64,000 nt of DNA from Rufibacter ruber (GCF_001647275.1 NZ_LRMM01000021.1:17030-81029), one strand, 5' to 3'; shown: positions 47,264 through 56,380, numbered from the stretch's first letter. Numbers and translations are program-made. The notes: generated by a model not told the origin, from the letters alone.

Positions 47264-47614
47264 TTACGCTGAAAAAGAGCTTCCGCAGCCGCAGGTGCTC
47301 TTCGCCTGAGGGTTGTTGAAGATGAAGCCACGGGCATTGAGGCCATCCTGGAAATCAACTTCCATCCCTAAGACATACATGGCGTGCTTCTTGTCCATGA
47401 TGAGCTGGACACCCTCCAGTTCAAAAATCTCATCGGCGTCTTTGGCCTTGTCAAAGCCCAGCAGGTACGACATGCCAGAGCAGCCGCCACCTTGTACACC
47501 AATGCGTAACCCGTATTCGGTGGGTACATTTTTATCGTTCATGATTGCCTTCACCTCGTGCAGCGCACGCTCAGTGAGGGAGATCGGGGCTTTTTTTACG
47601 GTTGTGCTTTCCAT
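47264..47614 (-). CDS. iron-sulfur cluster assembly accessory protein, IscA/ErpA type
   Basis: A 116-residue cytoplasmic A-type carrier. It shows the three conserved Cys: GGGCSGMSY near residue 44 and the C-terminal CGCG in KSTCGCGSSF. ISLTERALHEVKAIM and MDKKHAMYVLGMEVDFQD also match the family. It binds an Fe-S cluster and delivers it to apoproteins. It is monocistronic, with its own terminator. A role as SufA, IscA or ErpA cannot be told apart by sequence alone. Confidence 0.9.
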   Translation of the reverse strand: MESTTVKKAPISLTERALHEVKAIMNDKNVPTEYGLRIGVQGGGCSGMSYLLGFDKAKDADEIFELEGVQLIMDKKHAMYVLGMEVDFQDGLNARGFIFNNPQAKSTCGCGSSFSA

Positions 47615-47804
47615 AGTAGTGGGGTTTGCGCTACAAAGTTACTAAAAACTAGACTGTTTCTAAAGATTGGCGCTATACTATTAGTAACCGAAAAACTGTA
47701 GAAATGATTCAGCCAGGGCCACATGATTTTTTTACCGATATTTACCAAACCAAGCAGACGCCACCGCCGTCTGCTTTAACGTATTGCTGAGCTTACCTCT
47801 TTGA

Positions 47805-48347
47805 ATGATGACTACACCTGATACTGCGACCCTGGTTCTGTGGGTATTGATAAGCACCCTGCCGGCTTTACTGGTAGGCGCGGGCATGTATGTGCTCACG
47901 CAAAAATACCTGGAGCGCGATTACCGCAAACGGCTGCTGGAGGTACGGCTCAAGAACAGCGAGGTTATACTGCCCATCAGGCTGCAGGCGTACGAGCGCA
48001 TTATTCTTTTTCTGGAGCGCATCACCCCCAGCAACCTCCTGATCAGGGTAAGTCCGTCTGGGCTGTCTGCGGTTGAGTACCAGGCGCAGCTTCTGCAGGA
48101 GATCAGGGCAGAGTACACGCACAACCTGTCGCAGCAGCTGTACATGAGCGAGGTGGCGTGGCAGCAGGTGAAAAAAGCCAAGGAAGACGTGGTCACCATG
48201 ATCAACCAGTGTTTTCAGCGGCTGGCGCCTGAGGCAAGGGGAACAGAATTGGCCAAACGCGTGCTGGAGAATGTGCTGCACAATGAGATGGACCCAACTG
48301 CGCAGTCGCTCCAGTTCCTGAAGCAGGAACTGCATGAGATTTTTTAG
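47805..48347 (+). CDS. membrane-anchored protein of unknown function
   Basis: A 180-residue protein with one N-terminal membrane segment (about 10-31), followed by charged helix-rich sequence (KYLERDYRKRLLEVRLKNSE, then ILPIRLQAYERIILFLERITP). It resembles a conserved Bacteroidota family of uncharacterised proteins whose helical domain faces the cytoplasm. Two ATGs three bases apart (47805 and 47808) are equally possible. Confidence 0.65.
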   Translation: MMTTPDTATLVLWVLISTLPALLVGAGMYVLTQKYLERDYRKRLLEVRLKNSEVILPIRLQAYERIILFLERITPSNLLIRVSPSGLSAVEYQAQLLQEIRAEYTHNLSQQLYMSEVAWQQVKKAKEDVVTMINQCFQRLAPEARGTELAKRVLENVLHNEMDPTAQSLQFLKQELHEIF

Positions 48348-48381
48348 CGGTAGAACGTTGATACTTGCTTTCTCAGACTGA

Positions 48382-48422
48382 GCCGTTTTGGGGCTGGTTT
48401 TCTGAAAACAGGCCCAAAACAG
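48382..48422. repeat. palindromic intergenic element, copy 19
   Basis: CCGTTTTGGGGCTGGTTTTC with GAAAACAGGCCCAAAAC; between convergent genes, where it could terminate both. Confidence 0.75.
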
Positions 48423-48755
48423 TTAAGCCGATATCAGGTCAAGATAAGTGGTAAGCATATACCAGAGCAGATGCACAGCGATAAACGCCTTGAGGGCAAA
48501 GACCAAAGACCAGAACATCTGTTTTGCATAAGCTTTTCTTCTGGCGGCCAGGCAAAAGAGAAACCCCAAGCCTAGAAAGGTCAGAAGAACGAGAAGCAGG
48601 AGATAGCCCAGGTAAAAATACCCAATGCTATTGGCTTCTCTGGCGGTATAGGCAAAGAGGTTCAGCACGAAAGTAAGGGCTGCAACACTAAGACCGCTAA
48701 CTGCCGGAAGCTTCTTCCCAAAGGTTCCCATTTCCTTCTCTTTCCTGCTGTTCAT
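48423..48755 (-). CDS. small polytopic membrane protein
   Basis: A 110-residue protein with three hydrophobic segments (about 18-36, 44-68 and 80-105). Its 3' end abuts the palindromic element at 48422, and it lies just downstream of dinB on the same strand (12 bases from the dinB stop to its ATG), so the two may be cotranscribed. An internal ATG at codon 9 is an alternative start. No family recognised. Confidence 0.6.
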   Translation of the reverse strand: MNSRKEKEMGTFGKKLPAVSGLSVAALTFVLNLFAYTAREANSIGYFYLGYLLLLVLLTFLGLGFLFCLAARRKAYAKQMFWSLVFALKAFIAVHLLWYMLTTYLDLISA

Positions 48756-48767
48756 AAGACGGCAAAC

Positions 48768-49829
48768 CTAAAACGGAAAAGACAGCTGCCCGCTTTGCTG
48801 CTTCCCGTAGTTCAGGTTGGAGACGGTGATGCCCAGCAGGCGTACCGGCTTGGTGGGCAGGAACGGGGTGTGCAGCAGTTCGGTGGCAATGTCTAGCAAG
48901 ACTTCTTCGGCGCGTACGCCGGAATAGAAGGTTTTGCTGCGGGTGTTGAGGGTGAAGTCATGGTACTTGAGCTTGAGGGTAATGGTCTTGCCGCTGGCCT
49001 CCAGCCGGTGCAGGTCGTAGGCCACCTCCTCGGCCAGGCGTTGCAGTTGGGGCAGCATCTCCTCCTCGGTCTCCAGGTCTTCGCCGAAGGTGCGCTCTGA
49101 GCCAATGCTTTTTCTGATGCGGTTAGGCTCTACGGGCCGCTCATCCAGCGCCCGCGCAATCTGGTAAAAATAAGAGCCCGACTTGCCGAAATGCCGGCGC
49201 AAATCCATCTCTGACCGGTTCTTGAGGTCTGCGCCGCTGTGAATGCCCAGCTGCTTCATCTTGGCCGCCGTTACGTCTCCAATGCCGTAGAACTTCTCTA
49301 TGGGCAGGGCCTCTACAAAGGCTTCGGCCTCTTCTGGCAGCACCACGGTGAGGCCGTTGGGTTTGTTCTTGCCAGAGGCCACCTTGGCCAGAAACTTATT
49401 GAAAGAGACGCCCGCTGAGGCGGTAAGCCGGGTTTCGTGCAGAATTTCATCTTTAATGCGCTGTGCAATAAACATGGCAGATTTGAGCCCTTTCTTGTTT
49501 ACGGTCACATCCAGGTACGCCTCATCCAGTGACAGCGGCTCCACCAGGTCTGTATAGCTCAGGAAGATTTCCCGTATCTGCCTTGACACCTGCTGGTACA
49601 CCTCAAAGCGCGTGGGCACCATGATGAGGTGCGGGCATTTGCGCAGCGCCACCTGGGTTGGCATAGCCGAGAAAACCCCATACTGACGGGCCTCATAGCT
49701 GGCGGCGGCCACCACGCCCCGGGCTTTGGTGCCGCCCACGGCCACCGGTTTTCCGCGGAGCGCCGGGTTGTCCCGCTGCTCCACAGAGGCAAAAAAGGCG
49801 TCCATGTCAATATGTATGATTTTGCGCAC
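48768..49829 (-). CDS. dinB: DNA polymerase IV (Y family)
   Basis: A 353-residue translesion polymerase. It begins RKIIHIDMDAFFASVEQRDNP with the metal-binding Asp in HIDMD, then the second acidic pair in PLSLDEAYLDVT (about residues 98-109), SAGVSFNKFLAKVASGKNKPNG, and the HhH thumb FYGIGDVTAAKMKQLGI. The end LSFPF may be a sliding-clamp binding motif. The start is GTG at 49829. The window thus carries two Y-family polymerases, this one and UmuC. Confidence 0.94.
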   Translation of the reverse strand: MRKIIHIDMDAFFASVEQRDNPALRGKPVAVGGTKARGVVAAASYEARQYGVFSAMPTQVALRKCPHLIMVPTRFEVYQQVSRQIREIFLSYTDLVEPLSLDEAYLDVTVNKKGLKSAMFIAQRIKDEILHETRLTASAGVSFNKFLAKVASGKNKPNGLTVVLPEEAEAFVEALPIEKFYGIGDVTAAKMKQLGIHSGADLKNRSEMDLRRHFGKSGSYFYQIARALDERPVEPNRIRKSIGSERTFGEDLETEEEMLPQLQRLAEEVAYDLHRLEASGKTITLKLKYHDFTLNTRSKTFYSGVRAEEVLLDIATELLHTPFLPTKPVRLLGITVSNLNYGKQQSGQLSFPF

Positions 49830-50016
49830 CGGGTAGGGAGAGCGGCCTGCTCCTGGTCTTATGGCGGTACAGGAAGAAGAAAGGGAGGGGGAACACCTTG
49901 GTGGCGTACCATAATTATCTTGTTTCTTTACCAGAAACCCAACCCAGACTGCCTTCCTGCGTACTGCGAATTTAAATCAAAACCCCCATTTGGCCTGCAC
50001 TTGCAGCAGAATATTC

Positions 50017-50024
50017 TACTTTTG
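50017..50024 (+). promoter_or_regulatory. candidate -7 box for the lipoprotein gene at 50058
   Basis: TACTTTTG matches TAnnTTTG and lies 33 bases before the ATG. Confidence 0.45.
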
Positions 50025-50057
50025 TTCTCAAACCAAATTCTCTAATACCTCTTAACT

Positions 50058-50624
50058 ATGAAAATCAAATCGTTACTCTCTCTGTTGGCATGCGGCGTAG
50101 TGAGTCAGTTTATGGTAGGCTGTTCTTCAGGCCAGTATTTTGATTTTAGCGTGCCGGCCGCCTCTTACCGCAAAGTAGCCCCTGCCGCAGAGGCGCAGCA
50201 AGTGGCCGTGGTGCAGCCAGAAGCCCCCGTTGCGCCTTCGGCCGAAGCACCCGCTGCCCCAGCCCTGGAAGCCAGTGTGGCCAAAACTGCGGTTGTCACT
50301 AAATGGGGGAAGAAAGCGCCATTGACCTCGGCGGCCGTAGCCAAAGCCTTAGAGGCCAATCCGGCAGAAGCCAACGCAATGGCGGGTGAGGTGGCTGCCA
50401 TCAAAAGCAAGAAAGACATGAAAACCATGGTGAAGCAGCTGAAAAAAGATGTGAAGGAGGCCAAACAGGCAAAAGCCAGCGGGCTCAATTACTACATCAA
50501 GATTGGTTTGGTGCTTCTGCTGGCCGGGTTGTTGTTGGCCGCCGTAGGTTTAGGGTTGGCGGGGCAGATCCTGGCCATTGTGGGGGTGGTCTTCCTGATC
50601 CTGGGTCTGTTGGAAGTGATTTAA
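50058..50624 (+). CDS. Ala-rich lipoprotein with C-terminal membrane segments
   Basis: A 188-residue protein. A lipobox-like MVGC places Cys22 as the lipidation site. A long Ala/Pro/Val-rich linker follows (about 40-100), then a Lys-rich helix (MVKQLKKDVKEAKQAK) and two hydrophobic segments at about 148-165 and 168-188. An N-terminal lipid anchor with C-terminal membrane hairpin is unusual but seen in Bacteroidota. Function unknown. Confidence 0.65.
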   Translation: MKIKSLLSLLACGVVSQFMVGCSSGQYFDFSVPAASYRKVAPAAEAQQVAVVQPEAPVAPSAEAPAAPALEASVAKTAVVTKWGKKAPLTSAAVAKALEANPAEANAMAGEVAAIKSKKDMKTMVKQLKKDVKEAKQAKASGLNYYIKIGLVLLLAGLLLAAVGLGLAGQILAIVGVVFLILGLLEVI

Positions 50625-50641
50625 CGCAGCCGTCATTCCTT

Positions 50642-50684
50642 AAAAACAGAAAGGCACCGCTCTGAGCGGTGCCTTTCTGTTTTT
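50642..50684. terminator. bidirectional terminator
   Basis: AAAAACAGAAAGGCACCGCTC and GCGGTGCCTTTCTGTTTTT form a strong stem with an A-rich left and T-rich right flank, so it may serve both the lipoprotein gene and the convergent gene at 50720. Confidence 0.75.
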
Positions 50685-50716
50685 GGCCTGTTTTAGCCAA
50701 AACGGCCCCAAAACAG
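50676..50716. repeat. palindromic intergenic element, copy 20
   Basis: CTGTTTTTGGCCTGTTTT with AAAACGGCCCCAAAACAG; its left arm is shared with the preceding terminator. Confidence 0.75.
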
Positions 50717-50719
50717 ACA

Positions 50720-50905
50720 TCAATCCTGGTGGCGGTTTACGTAGTAGAGTACAAGGCCCAGCAGCGTTACCGTGCCTTTGATAACCCACCCCACGGCACT
50801 GCCCCAGTTGTCTGCCCAGAGCAGGAGCCCGTGCTGAATCCCCAGCGGAGCCAGCAGCAGGGAAACCATCCCTGCCAGAAAAAGTAAGATGCCAATGAAT
50901 TTCAT
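50720..50905 (-). CDS. small membrane protein
   Basis: A 61-residue protein with two hydrophobic segments (about 3-28 and 37-55) joined by a short loop (WADNWGSAVG). Good ATG and compact hydrophobic pattern support a real gene. Function unknown. Confidence 0.55.
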   Translation of the reverse strand: MKFIGILLFLAGMVSLLLAPLGIQHGLLLWADNWGSAVGWVIKGTVTLLGLVLYYVNRHQD

Positions 50906-51399
50906 AGCGGCTGCGATTAAGTGATCTTATAAAATATAAAGCTATCTGTTTTGAAAAGGGGCGCTTCTGGAAGCGCAATGCGTGTTTTTTTTGAAGATGC
51001 AGAAAGACCTGCCATTTCATACCGCCTGCCCAACTTTTTTTTACCTGGTAAGAGCCGGGGAACGTTTGGCTATTGCCGTGCAACTCAGCCGCGCAGGAAC
51101 CGGCCTTTCCCCTTGCCATAGCGCGGGTATGCTGCTCAGGAAGAGCGGCGCCCGAACCTTGCGCTGCAGCATTTTACCTGCCATGCCCAAAGGTAAGCCA
51201 TATAGAAACCATCTCCTGTTTTCGGCCTTGGCCGAAGGAAGGCTTACACAGGCAAAAGAAAAGTCTGCCCCAGGGCCGCCCATGACAGACCAACTCCCAA
51301 CACAGACTCTGGTTGATTCAAACTGGTGGTGCTGTATTTTCTGTTTTTGGCCTGTTTTCTGAAAAACTGCCAAAAACAGAAAATACAGCAGTGGCCGGA
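50906..51399. other. intergenic region without a recognisable gene
   Basis: 494 bases. Open frames exist on both strands but lack recognisable signals or domains, and they run into palindromic copy 21. A TTTTTTTT tract occurs near 50986. Nothing else is clear. Confidence 0.45.
51331..51389. repeat. palindromic element, copy 21, extended stem
   Basis: The core hairpin is flanked by GCTGTATTTT on the left and AAAATACAGC on the right, giving a total paired length near 27 bases. It ends 10 bases from the 3' end of the minus-strand gene at 51400. Confidence 0.85.
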
Positions 51400-51789
51400 T
51401 TAGTTGCTGTATTCTTCAGCGGCGCGGCCCCCGCCCAGCGGACCGCCTTCCTGCGGAACGCCTAACTTCTTCTCCCGCTGCTTCTGGTACTGGGCAAACT
51501 GTACAGGGGTCAGGACGGCTTTGAGAGATTCCAGGCGGGTGGCACCAATCAGGTCAATGGTGGCCTTCAGCTGCCGGGGGTTGGCCTTGTGGTCTACCTT
51601 CGCCTTCTCCAGTTGCTGAATGCTGGCGAGGTTGATCTCCCGCACCTTGGCCGCCTGGGCATCGCTTAGCCTAAGGTGTTGGGTCATGGTGGTGGTCATG
51701 GCTTGCGCGCGGGCCTCAGGGGTGGTAGGGGTGTTTTGCGCCTGGCTGGTGTAGGTGGCCAAGGCAAACAGTAGAACAAGTTGTTTCAT
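51400..51789 (-). CDS. periplasmic LTxxQ/Spy-like protein
   Basis: A 129-residue protein. I use the ATG at 51789, which gives a clean signal peptide (MKQLVLLFALATYTSQAQ). The mature part has two LTxxQ-like patterns, LRLSDAQAAKVREINL and VLTPVQFAQYQKQREKK, as in Spy/CpxP and DUF4890-type proteins, small helical periplasmic proteins linked to envelope stress. The C terminus is Gly-rich. No linked sensor gene is present. Confidence 0.7.
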   Translation of the reverse strand: MKQLVLLFALATYTSQAQNTPTTPEARAQAMTTTMTQHLRLSDAQAAKVREINLASIQQLEKAKVDHKANPRQLKATIDLIGATRLESLKAVLTPVQFAQYQKQREKKLGVPQEGGPLGGGRAAEEYSN

Positions 51790-51958
51790 ACGGGTGAATG
51801 TTAATTCTGGCACTGTAAAGGTGGTTACAACCAAGAGTGATTTCCCGGGCAAATGGTTCCTTTCAGGCTTTTACAAAGATACAAAAACCAAGCCAGCCTT
51901 TGCCGCCGCCCACAAGATTTGACCTGCCCGCGGTGTATGCGGTAAACTAAAATAGCCT

Positions 51959-51966
51959 TATCTTTG
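51959..51966 (+). promoter_or_regulatory. candidate -7 box for tex
   Basis: TATCTTTG fits TAnnTTTG, with a leader of about 65 bases before the tex ATG. Confidence 0.4.
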
Positions 51967-52038
51967 AAGACAGTTTTCTGCCCGCAGAAGAGGTAGGAAA
52001 CAGCATACACGTCTTTTAAAGATTGACTTTAGATTAGC

Positions 52039-54303
52039 ATGCCAGAAAACCATTTCAAGAAAATTGCGGGTGAGCTGCAGGTAAGTGAGCGTCAGGTAGA
52101 AGCCACGGTGCAATTGCTGGATGAGGGCGCCACCGTTCCCTTTATTGCCCGTTACCGCAAAGAAGTTACCGGCACTCTGGATGAGGTAGCCATTGCTGCC
52201 ATCAGAGACCGTATTGAACAGCTCCGTGACCTGGACAAGCGCCGCGAGAGCATCCTGAAATCTTTGAAAGACCAGGAGAAACTCACCCCGGAGCTGGAAG
52301 CCCAGGTTTTAGCCGCCCAAACCATGGCCGTGCTGGAAGATATTTACCTTCCGTTCAAACCCAAGCGCCGTACCCGCGCCACCATTGCCCGTGAGAAAGG
52401 GCTGGAGCCGCTGGCGCAGACGCTGTTTGAGCAGGCCAACATTGACCTCCACACGGAGGCCGCCGCGTTTGTGAGCGAGGAGAAAGAAGTAAAAGACACT
52501 GAGGAGGCCTTGGCCGGCGCCCGTGACATCATTGCCGAATGGGTGAATGAAAACCCGGAAGCCCGGGCCAGCATCCGGAACCTGTTTGAAAAGCAGGGCG
52601 TGTTCAAGGCGCGCGTGGTGCCGGGTAAGGAAGAGGACGGCCAGAAGTACAAAGACTATTTTGAGTGGGACGAACCCATTGAGAAAGCCCCGTCGCACAG
52701 AATCCTGGCCATGCGCCGCGGCGAAAAAGAGAATGTTCTCATGCTAGACGCCCAGCCAGACGAAGACCTGGCCATTGAAGCCCTGGAACGCCAGTTTGTG
52801 AAAGGAAGCAACGCCGCTGCCCAGCAGGTGAAACTGGCCGTGAAAGATGCCTACAAGCGTCTGCTGCGCCTGAGCATGGAAACCGAGGTGCGCCTCTCGT
52901 CCAAAAAGCGCGCTGATGAGGAAGCCATCAGGGTGTTTGCTGATAACCTGAGGCCTATGTTGCTGGCGGCTCCGCTGGGGCAGAAACGCGTACTGGCCAT
53001 TGACCCCGGCTTTAGGACCGGCTGTAAAGTGGTAGCCCTTGATGAGCAAGGCAAGCTGCTGCACTATGAGGCTATTTTCCCGCACAACGGGGCCAATCAG
53101 GCTACTACCGCTGGTCAGCAGGTGATGGTAATGTGCCACAAATACAACATTGAGGCCATTGCCATTGGCAACGGTACCGCCAGCCGCGAGACTGAAACCT
53201 TTGTGCGGGGCCTGGGCCTGCCCAACTCCATTGCCATCATCATGGTAAATGAAAGCGGCGCCTCTATTTATTCTGCCTCAGACGTGGCCCGGGAGGAATT
53301 CCCAGACCAGGACATCACCGTACGGGGAGCCGTGTCTATTGGTCGCCGCCTGATGGACCCGTTGGCCGAGCTGGTGAAGATTGACCCCAAGTCTATTGGC
53401 GTAGGCCAGTACCAGCATGACGTGGACCAGAACGCCCTCAAGCACAGCCTGGATGATGTGGTCATGAGCTGCGTGAATGCCGTGGGCGTAGAGGTGAATA
53501 CAGCCAGCAAACAGCTGTTGACCTACGTGTCTGGCCTGGGGCCGCAACTGGCGCAGAACATTGTAGAGTACCGCAACCAGAACGGGCCTTTCAAAACCCG
53601 CAATGAACTGCGCAAAGTAGCCCGTCTGGGTGATAAAGCCTTTGAGCAGGCGGCCGGTTTCCTGCGCATAAGAGGGGGGAAGCACCCGCTTGACTCCAGT
53701 GCGGTACACCCTGAGCGGTACGGGCTGGTAGAGCAGATGGCCAAAGACCTGGGAGCCACCGTAGAAGACCTGCTCCAGAACGCCGAGTTGCGCAAGCAGA
53801 TTGATCTGAAAAAATACGTGTCAGACACCGTAGGTTTGCCCACCTTGCAAGACATCCTGAGCGAGCTTTCCAAACCAGGCCGTGACCCACGCCAGTCGTT
53901 TGAGGCGTTCAGCTTCACTGAGGGCGTAAATGAAATCAAAGACCTGCGTACCGGCATGAAATTACCCGGCATTGTCACCAACATTACGGCCTTTGGGGCA
54001 TTCGTTGACATTGGGGTGCACCAGGACGGTCTGGTACACGTGAGCCATTTGTCTGACCGCTTTGTGAGCAATCCGCATGACGTGGTGAAGGTGGGGCAGA
54101 AGGTTGAGGTAACCGTGCTGGAGGTAGAGGTGGGGCGCAAGCGCATTGCCCTCTCTATGAAAGGCGATCCCGCCGCCGCCGGAACCAGGCCTAGCCGGGG
54201 CAATGACCGCAAGGCAGGCGGCCAGAACAGCCGCCGGGAAGCTCCCGTGGAGGAAGAAGACATGGCGACCAAACTGAACAAGCTGAAGAGCATGTTCCGG
54301 TAA
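52039..54303 (+). CDS. tex: RNA-binding transcription accessory protein Tex
   Basis: A 754-residue protein of normal Tex length. The N domain has VPFIARYRKEVTGTLDEVAI. A YqgF-like RNase H fold has VLAIDPGFRTGCKVVALDEQG near residue 320. HhH segments lie at about 500-560 (YVSGLGPQLAQNIVEYRN; GPFKTRNELRKVARLGDKAF), and the C-terminal S1 domain has LPGIVTNITAFGAFVDIGVH. Tex is a highly conserved nucleic-acid-binding protein thought to act with RNA polymerase and in RNA handling. It is monocistronic with a strong terminator. Confidence 0.95.
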   Translation: MPENHFKKIAGELQVSERQVEATVQLLDEGATVPFIARYRKEVTGTLDEVAIAAIRDRIEQLRDLDKRRESILKSLKDQEKLTPELEAQVLAAQTMAVLEDIYLPFKPKRRTRATIAREKGLEPLAQTLFEQANIDLHTEAAAFVSEEKEVKDTEEALAGARDIIAEWVNENPEARASIRNLFEKQGVFKARVVPGKEEDGQKYKDYFEWDEPIEKAPSHRILAMRRGEKENVLMLDAQPDEDLAIEALERQFVKGSNAAAQQVKLAVKDAYKRLLRLSMETEVRLSSKKRADEEAIRVFADNLRPMLLAAPLGQKRVLAIDPGFRTGCKVVALDEQGKLLHYEAIFPHNGANQATTAGQQVMVMCHKYNIEAIAIGNGTASRETETFVRGLGLPNSIAIIMVNESGASIYSASDVAREEFPDQDITVRGAVSIGRRLMDPLAELVKIDPKSIGVGQYQHDVDQNALKHSLDDVVMSCVNAVGVEVNTASKQLLTYVSGLGPQLAQNIVEYRNQNGPFKTRNELRKVARLGDKAFEQAAGFLRIRGGKHPLDSSAVHPERYGLVEQMAKDLGATVEDLLQNAELRKQIDLKKYVSDTVGLPTLQDILSELSKPGRDPRQSFEAFSFTEGVNEIKDLRTGMKLPGIVTNITAFGAFVDIGVHQDGLVHVSHLSDRFVSNPHDVVKVGQKVEVTVLEVEVGRKRIALSMKGDPAAAGTRPSRGNDRKAGGQNSRREAPVEEEDMATKLNKLKSMFR

Positions 54304-54324
54304 CCAAGCCTGTTCAAGATCAGC

Positions 54325-54356
54325 AAAAGGCCAGAGAATTTCTCTGGCCTTTTTTG
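54325..54356 (+). terminator. tex terminator
   Basis: AAAAGGCCAGAGAA and TTCTCTGGCCTTTT followed by TT form a classic hairpin. The same stem core appears in the terminator at 56315. Confidence 0.8.
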
Positions 54357-54553
54357 GGTTTGCTTCAAATGTTTGCGCCGGTACGTTTCACCTTTGCCTG
54401 TTGAAGTAAGGTGTCCACATCTGGTACATTGGTGTTAGCCATGGAAGGAGTGCAAGAAAACTTTTTAACCAGGAGATACTTTAAAACCTATATGCGCTTT
54501 TGTGCATCATCTGCTTAATTGTATCTTTATAACAACATTTTATTTAAGTACTT

Positions 54554-54712
54554 AGAGCTTGTTTTAATTTTGATTTTGCAGGCGGTAAGCGGGCATAAGG
54601 TTCTTCTATAGCATTTTCAGAGCAGCATAGCAGCGCTATGGTGTGAAGAAAAAGGCAAAATCAGGTTCTTTAGATGCCCGTTTGCAGCGCAAGAAAAATG
54701 TAAGCATGCTCT
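54554..54712. mobile_element. MITE-like element, long copy
   Basis: A 159-base unit with imperfect terminal inverted repeats, AGAGCTTGTTTTAA (54554-54567) and TGTAAGCATGCTCT (54699-54712). Its ends and outer parts match, in reverse, the 93-base copy at 1330, with about 66 extra bases in the middle. No protein is encoded. It ends 16 bases before the next gene and so may carry part of its promoter. Confidence 0.5.
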
Positions 54713-54728
54713 TCTATCCATTATTTAT

Positions 54729-56291
54729 ATGCAGAAATTTTTACCCTTTTTCTTACTGGTTCTCTTTACCTTCTCAGCACAGGCTCAAAAAGACACCCTG
54801 CGCATCAGAAATATCTCTTATGCCTCTGCCTTTGAAGAGAAATATCTGAAAGCCTTAGACGCAGGCGATCAGAATCAACTGGCTTTGCTGTTAGCGGTGA
54901 ACCCGTCTGTGACAGAAACTGAGCTTGGGGTGGCAAAACAGGCAATGCAACAGCTGTACACCGCCTTAGATCTGAGCAAAATTCAGGAAAAGCCGCTAGC
55001 CAAGCAGGTAAAGCTTATTTTTGAAACCGCCCACAGGCGTTTCCTGAAGAAATATGAAGAAATCGCCTCTTTTGATCAGGTGATGAAAACCGGGACTTAT
55101 AACTGTGTGAGCGCCACCGCCCTCTACGCAGTCATTCTGGAGCATTACAACATTGCGTATGAGATTAAACAACTCCCTACCCATGTGTACCTGGTGGCTG
55201 ATCCCAAAGGCAGCAACATTATGATGGAGTCTACCAACCCCGCAGGCGGCTATTTTGTACCAGATCCCAAGTTTAAAAAGAACTATGTGGAGTATTTGCA
55301 GAAAGGGAAGCTGGTCAGTGAGGAAGAAGTCAGAACCAAAGGGGTGGAAGGCGTCTTCAGCGAGCATTTTAAGGCTGATAAATCCATCTCCTTTAAGCAG
55401 CTGGTTGCGTTGCAGTATTACAATGAAGGGGTGAAGAAATATGAGGAGCAGGCGTATGAGAACGCCAGTAAAGCGTTTCAGAAGGCGTATTACCTGTACC
55501 CATCCAATGAGACGCGCTATCTGCTCACGTCTGCACTGGCTCAGCAGATGAATGGGATCAACTATGACAAAATGGAGCAGGTGGAGCTCCTGACCAGTTT
55601 CTACGCCATGCAGCCAGGTGACGCTTACCGTGATGAGTTTACCAATGACTTCAAGGTCATGACGCAGAAACACCTGTTAGACAAGCCAGATACCGCTTTC
55701 TACAACAAGATTTACACGGCCTTCCTGAACACGGCACGGGACAGCGTCTCTTATAAAGACATAGCGTATGTGTACCATTTCCATCAGGGAAGAGTCAGGG
55801 CCCTGAACAATCAGTATGCCCCGGCGCTGGAATTCTTTACCAAAGCCTATTCCTTCAACCCGGCCAGCACCGAGTTGACCGGAATGATCAAATCTGTAGT
55901 GTATGAGTTGCTGAACCGCAACCGGTTTCAAGGAGATTTAGGGAAGTCAGTTGAGCAGTACCAGAAACGCTTCAGCTTTTTCAATAATGATCCCACTTTC
56001 CATAATGTCTGCCTCCTGGCCTTTGCAAGGGCAACCCAAAATGCTTTTGATGCTGACAACAGGGCAGAGGGAAAGAAGATGTTGGCCTCACTTGAAAGTC
56101 TGTACAAGCAAGACAAAGGAGATTTCACGGCCCGAATGATGGGAGATCTGCATTTGATCGCCTGCCAGTCTTATATGAGAGCTAAAAGTGCCGCCGGAAT
56201 GAAAGAGTATGCGAAAAAGGGACTGGCGTATGATCCTAATAACGAGCGTCTGCGGTTAGTGACCACCATGCCGGCAAATGCCAGGTTTTAA
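54729..56291 (+). CDS. secreted transglutaminase-like/TPR protein
   Basis: A 520-residue protein with a signal peptide (FLPFFLLVLFTFSAQAQ). The middle N part resembles a transglutaminase-like (SirB1-type) fold: Cys126 in GTYNCVSATALYAVILEHY, His152 in LPTHVYLVADP and a following ESTNPAGGYF. These match the Cys and His of a catalytic pair. After about residue 230, TPR-like helices run to the end (YEEQAYENASKAFQKAYYLY; APALEFFTKAYSFNPAS). It probably acts in the periplasm or outer membrane; the substrate is unknown. Confidence 0.7.
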   Translation: MQKFLPFFLLVLFTFSAQAQKDTLRIRNISYASAFEEKYLKALDAGDQNQLALLLAVNPSVTETELGVAKQAMQQLYTALDLSKIQEKPLAKQVKLIFETAHRRFLKKYEEIASFDQVMKTGTYNCVSATALYAVILEHYNIAYEIKQLPTHVYLVADPKGSNIMMESTNPAGGYFVPDPKFKKNYVEYLQKGKLVSEEEVRTKGVEGVFSEHFKADKSISFKQLVALQYYNEGVKKYEEQAYENASKAFQKAYYLYPSNETRYLLTSALAQQMNGINYDKMEQVELLTSFYAMQPGDAYRDEFTNDFKVMTQKHLLDKPDTAFYNKIYTAFLNTARDSVSYKDIAYVYHFHQGRVRALNNQYAPALEFFTKAYSFNPASTELTGMIKSVVYELLNRNRFQGDLGKSVEQYQKRFSFFNNDPTFHNVCLLAFARATQNAFDADNRAEGKKMLASLESLYKQDKGDFTARMMGDLHLIACQSYMRAKSAAGMKEYAKKGLAYDPNNERLRLVTTMPANARF

Positions 56292-56314
56292 AAGACCAGC
56301 TTCTACCACGGTAC

Positions 56315-56351
56315 ATGCAAAAGGCCAGAGAGTTTCTCTGGCCTTTTGCAT
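56315..56351 (+). terminator. terminator of the transglutaminase/TPR gene
   Basis: ATGCAAAAGGCCAGAG and CTCTGGCCTTTTGCAT form a perfect stem with a short loop. The AAGGCCAGAGA core is shared with the tex terminator. Confidence 0.7.
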
Positions 56352-56380
56352 GGGTTGGGCCGTAGGCCGTTGCGGGCAAA

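Larger units (their letters stand above)
54304..54728. other. intergenic region after tex
   Basis: 425 bases. It contains the tex terminator and the long MITE-like copy. A TATCTTTA at about 54522-54529 could be a -7 box for the transglutaminase/TPR gene, but it lies before the repeat. Confidence 0.5.

Noticed and set aside
46548..47309. Several frames of 60-90 codons in the gap before the IscA-type gene
   Set aside because: They run through repeats and GCA tracts, and none has a signal, motif or plausible start.
50982..51373. Frames of 126 (plus) and 110 (minus) codons
   Set aside because: Both read through palindromic copy 21 and show no recognisable domain; treated as intergenic.
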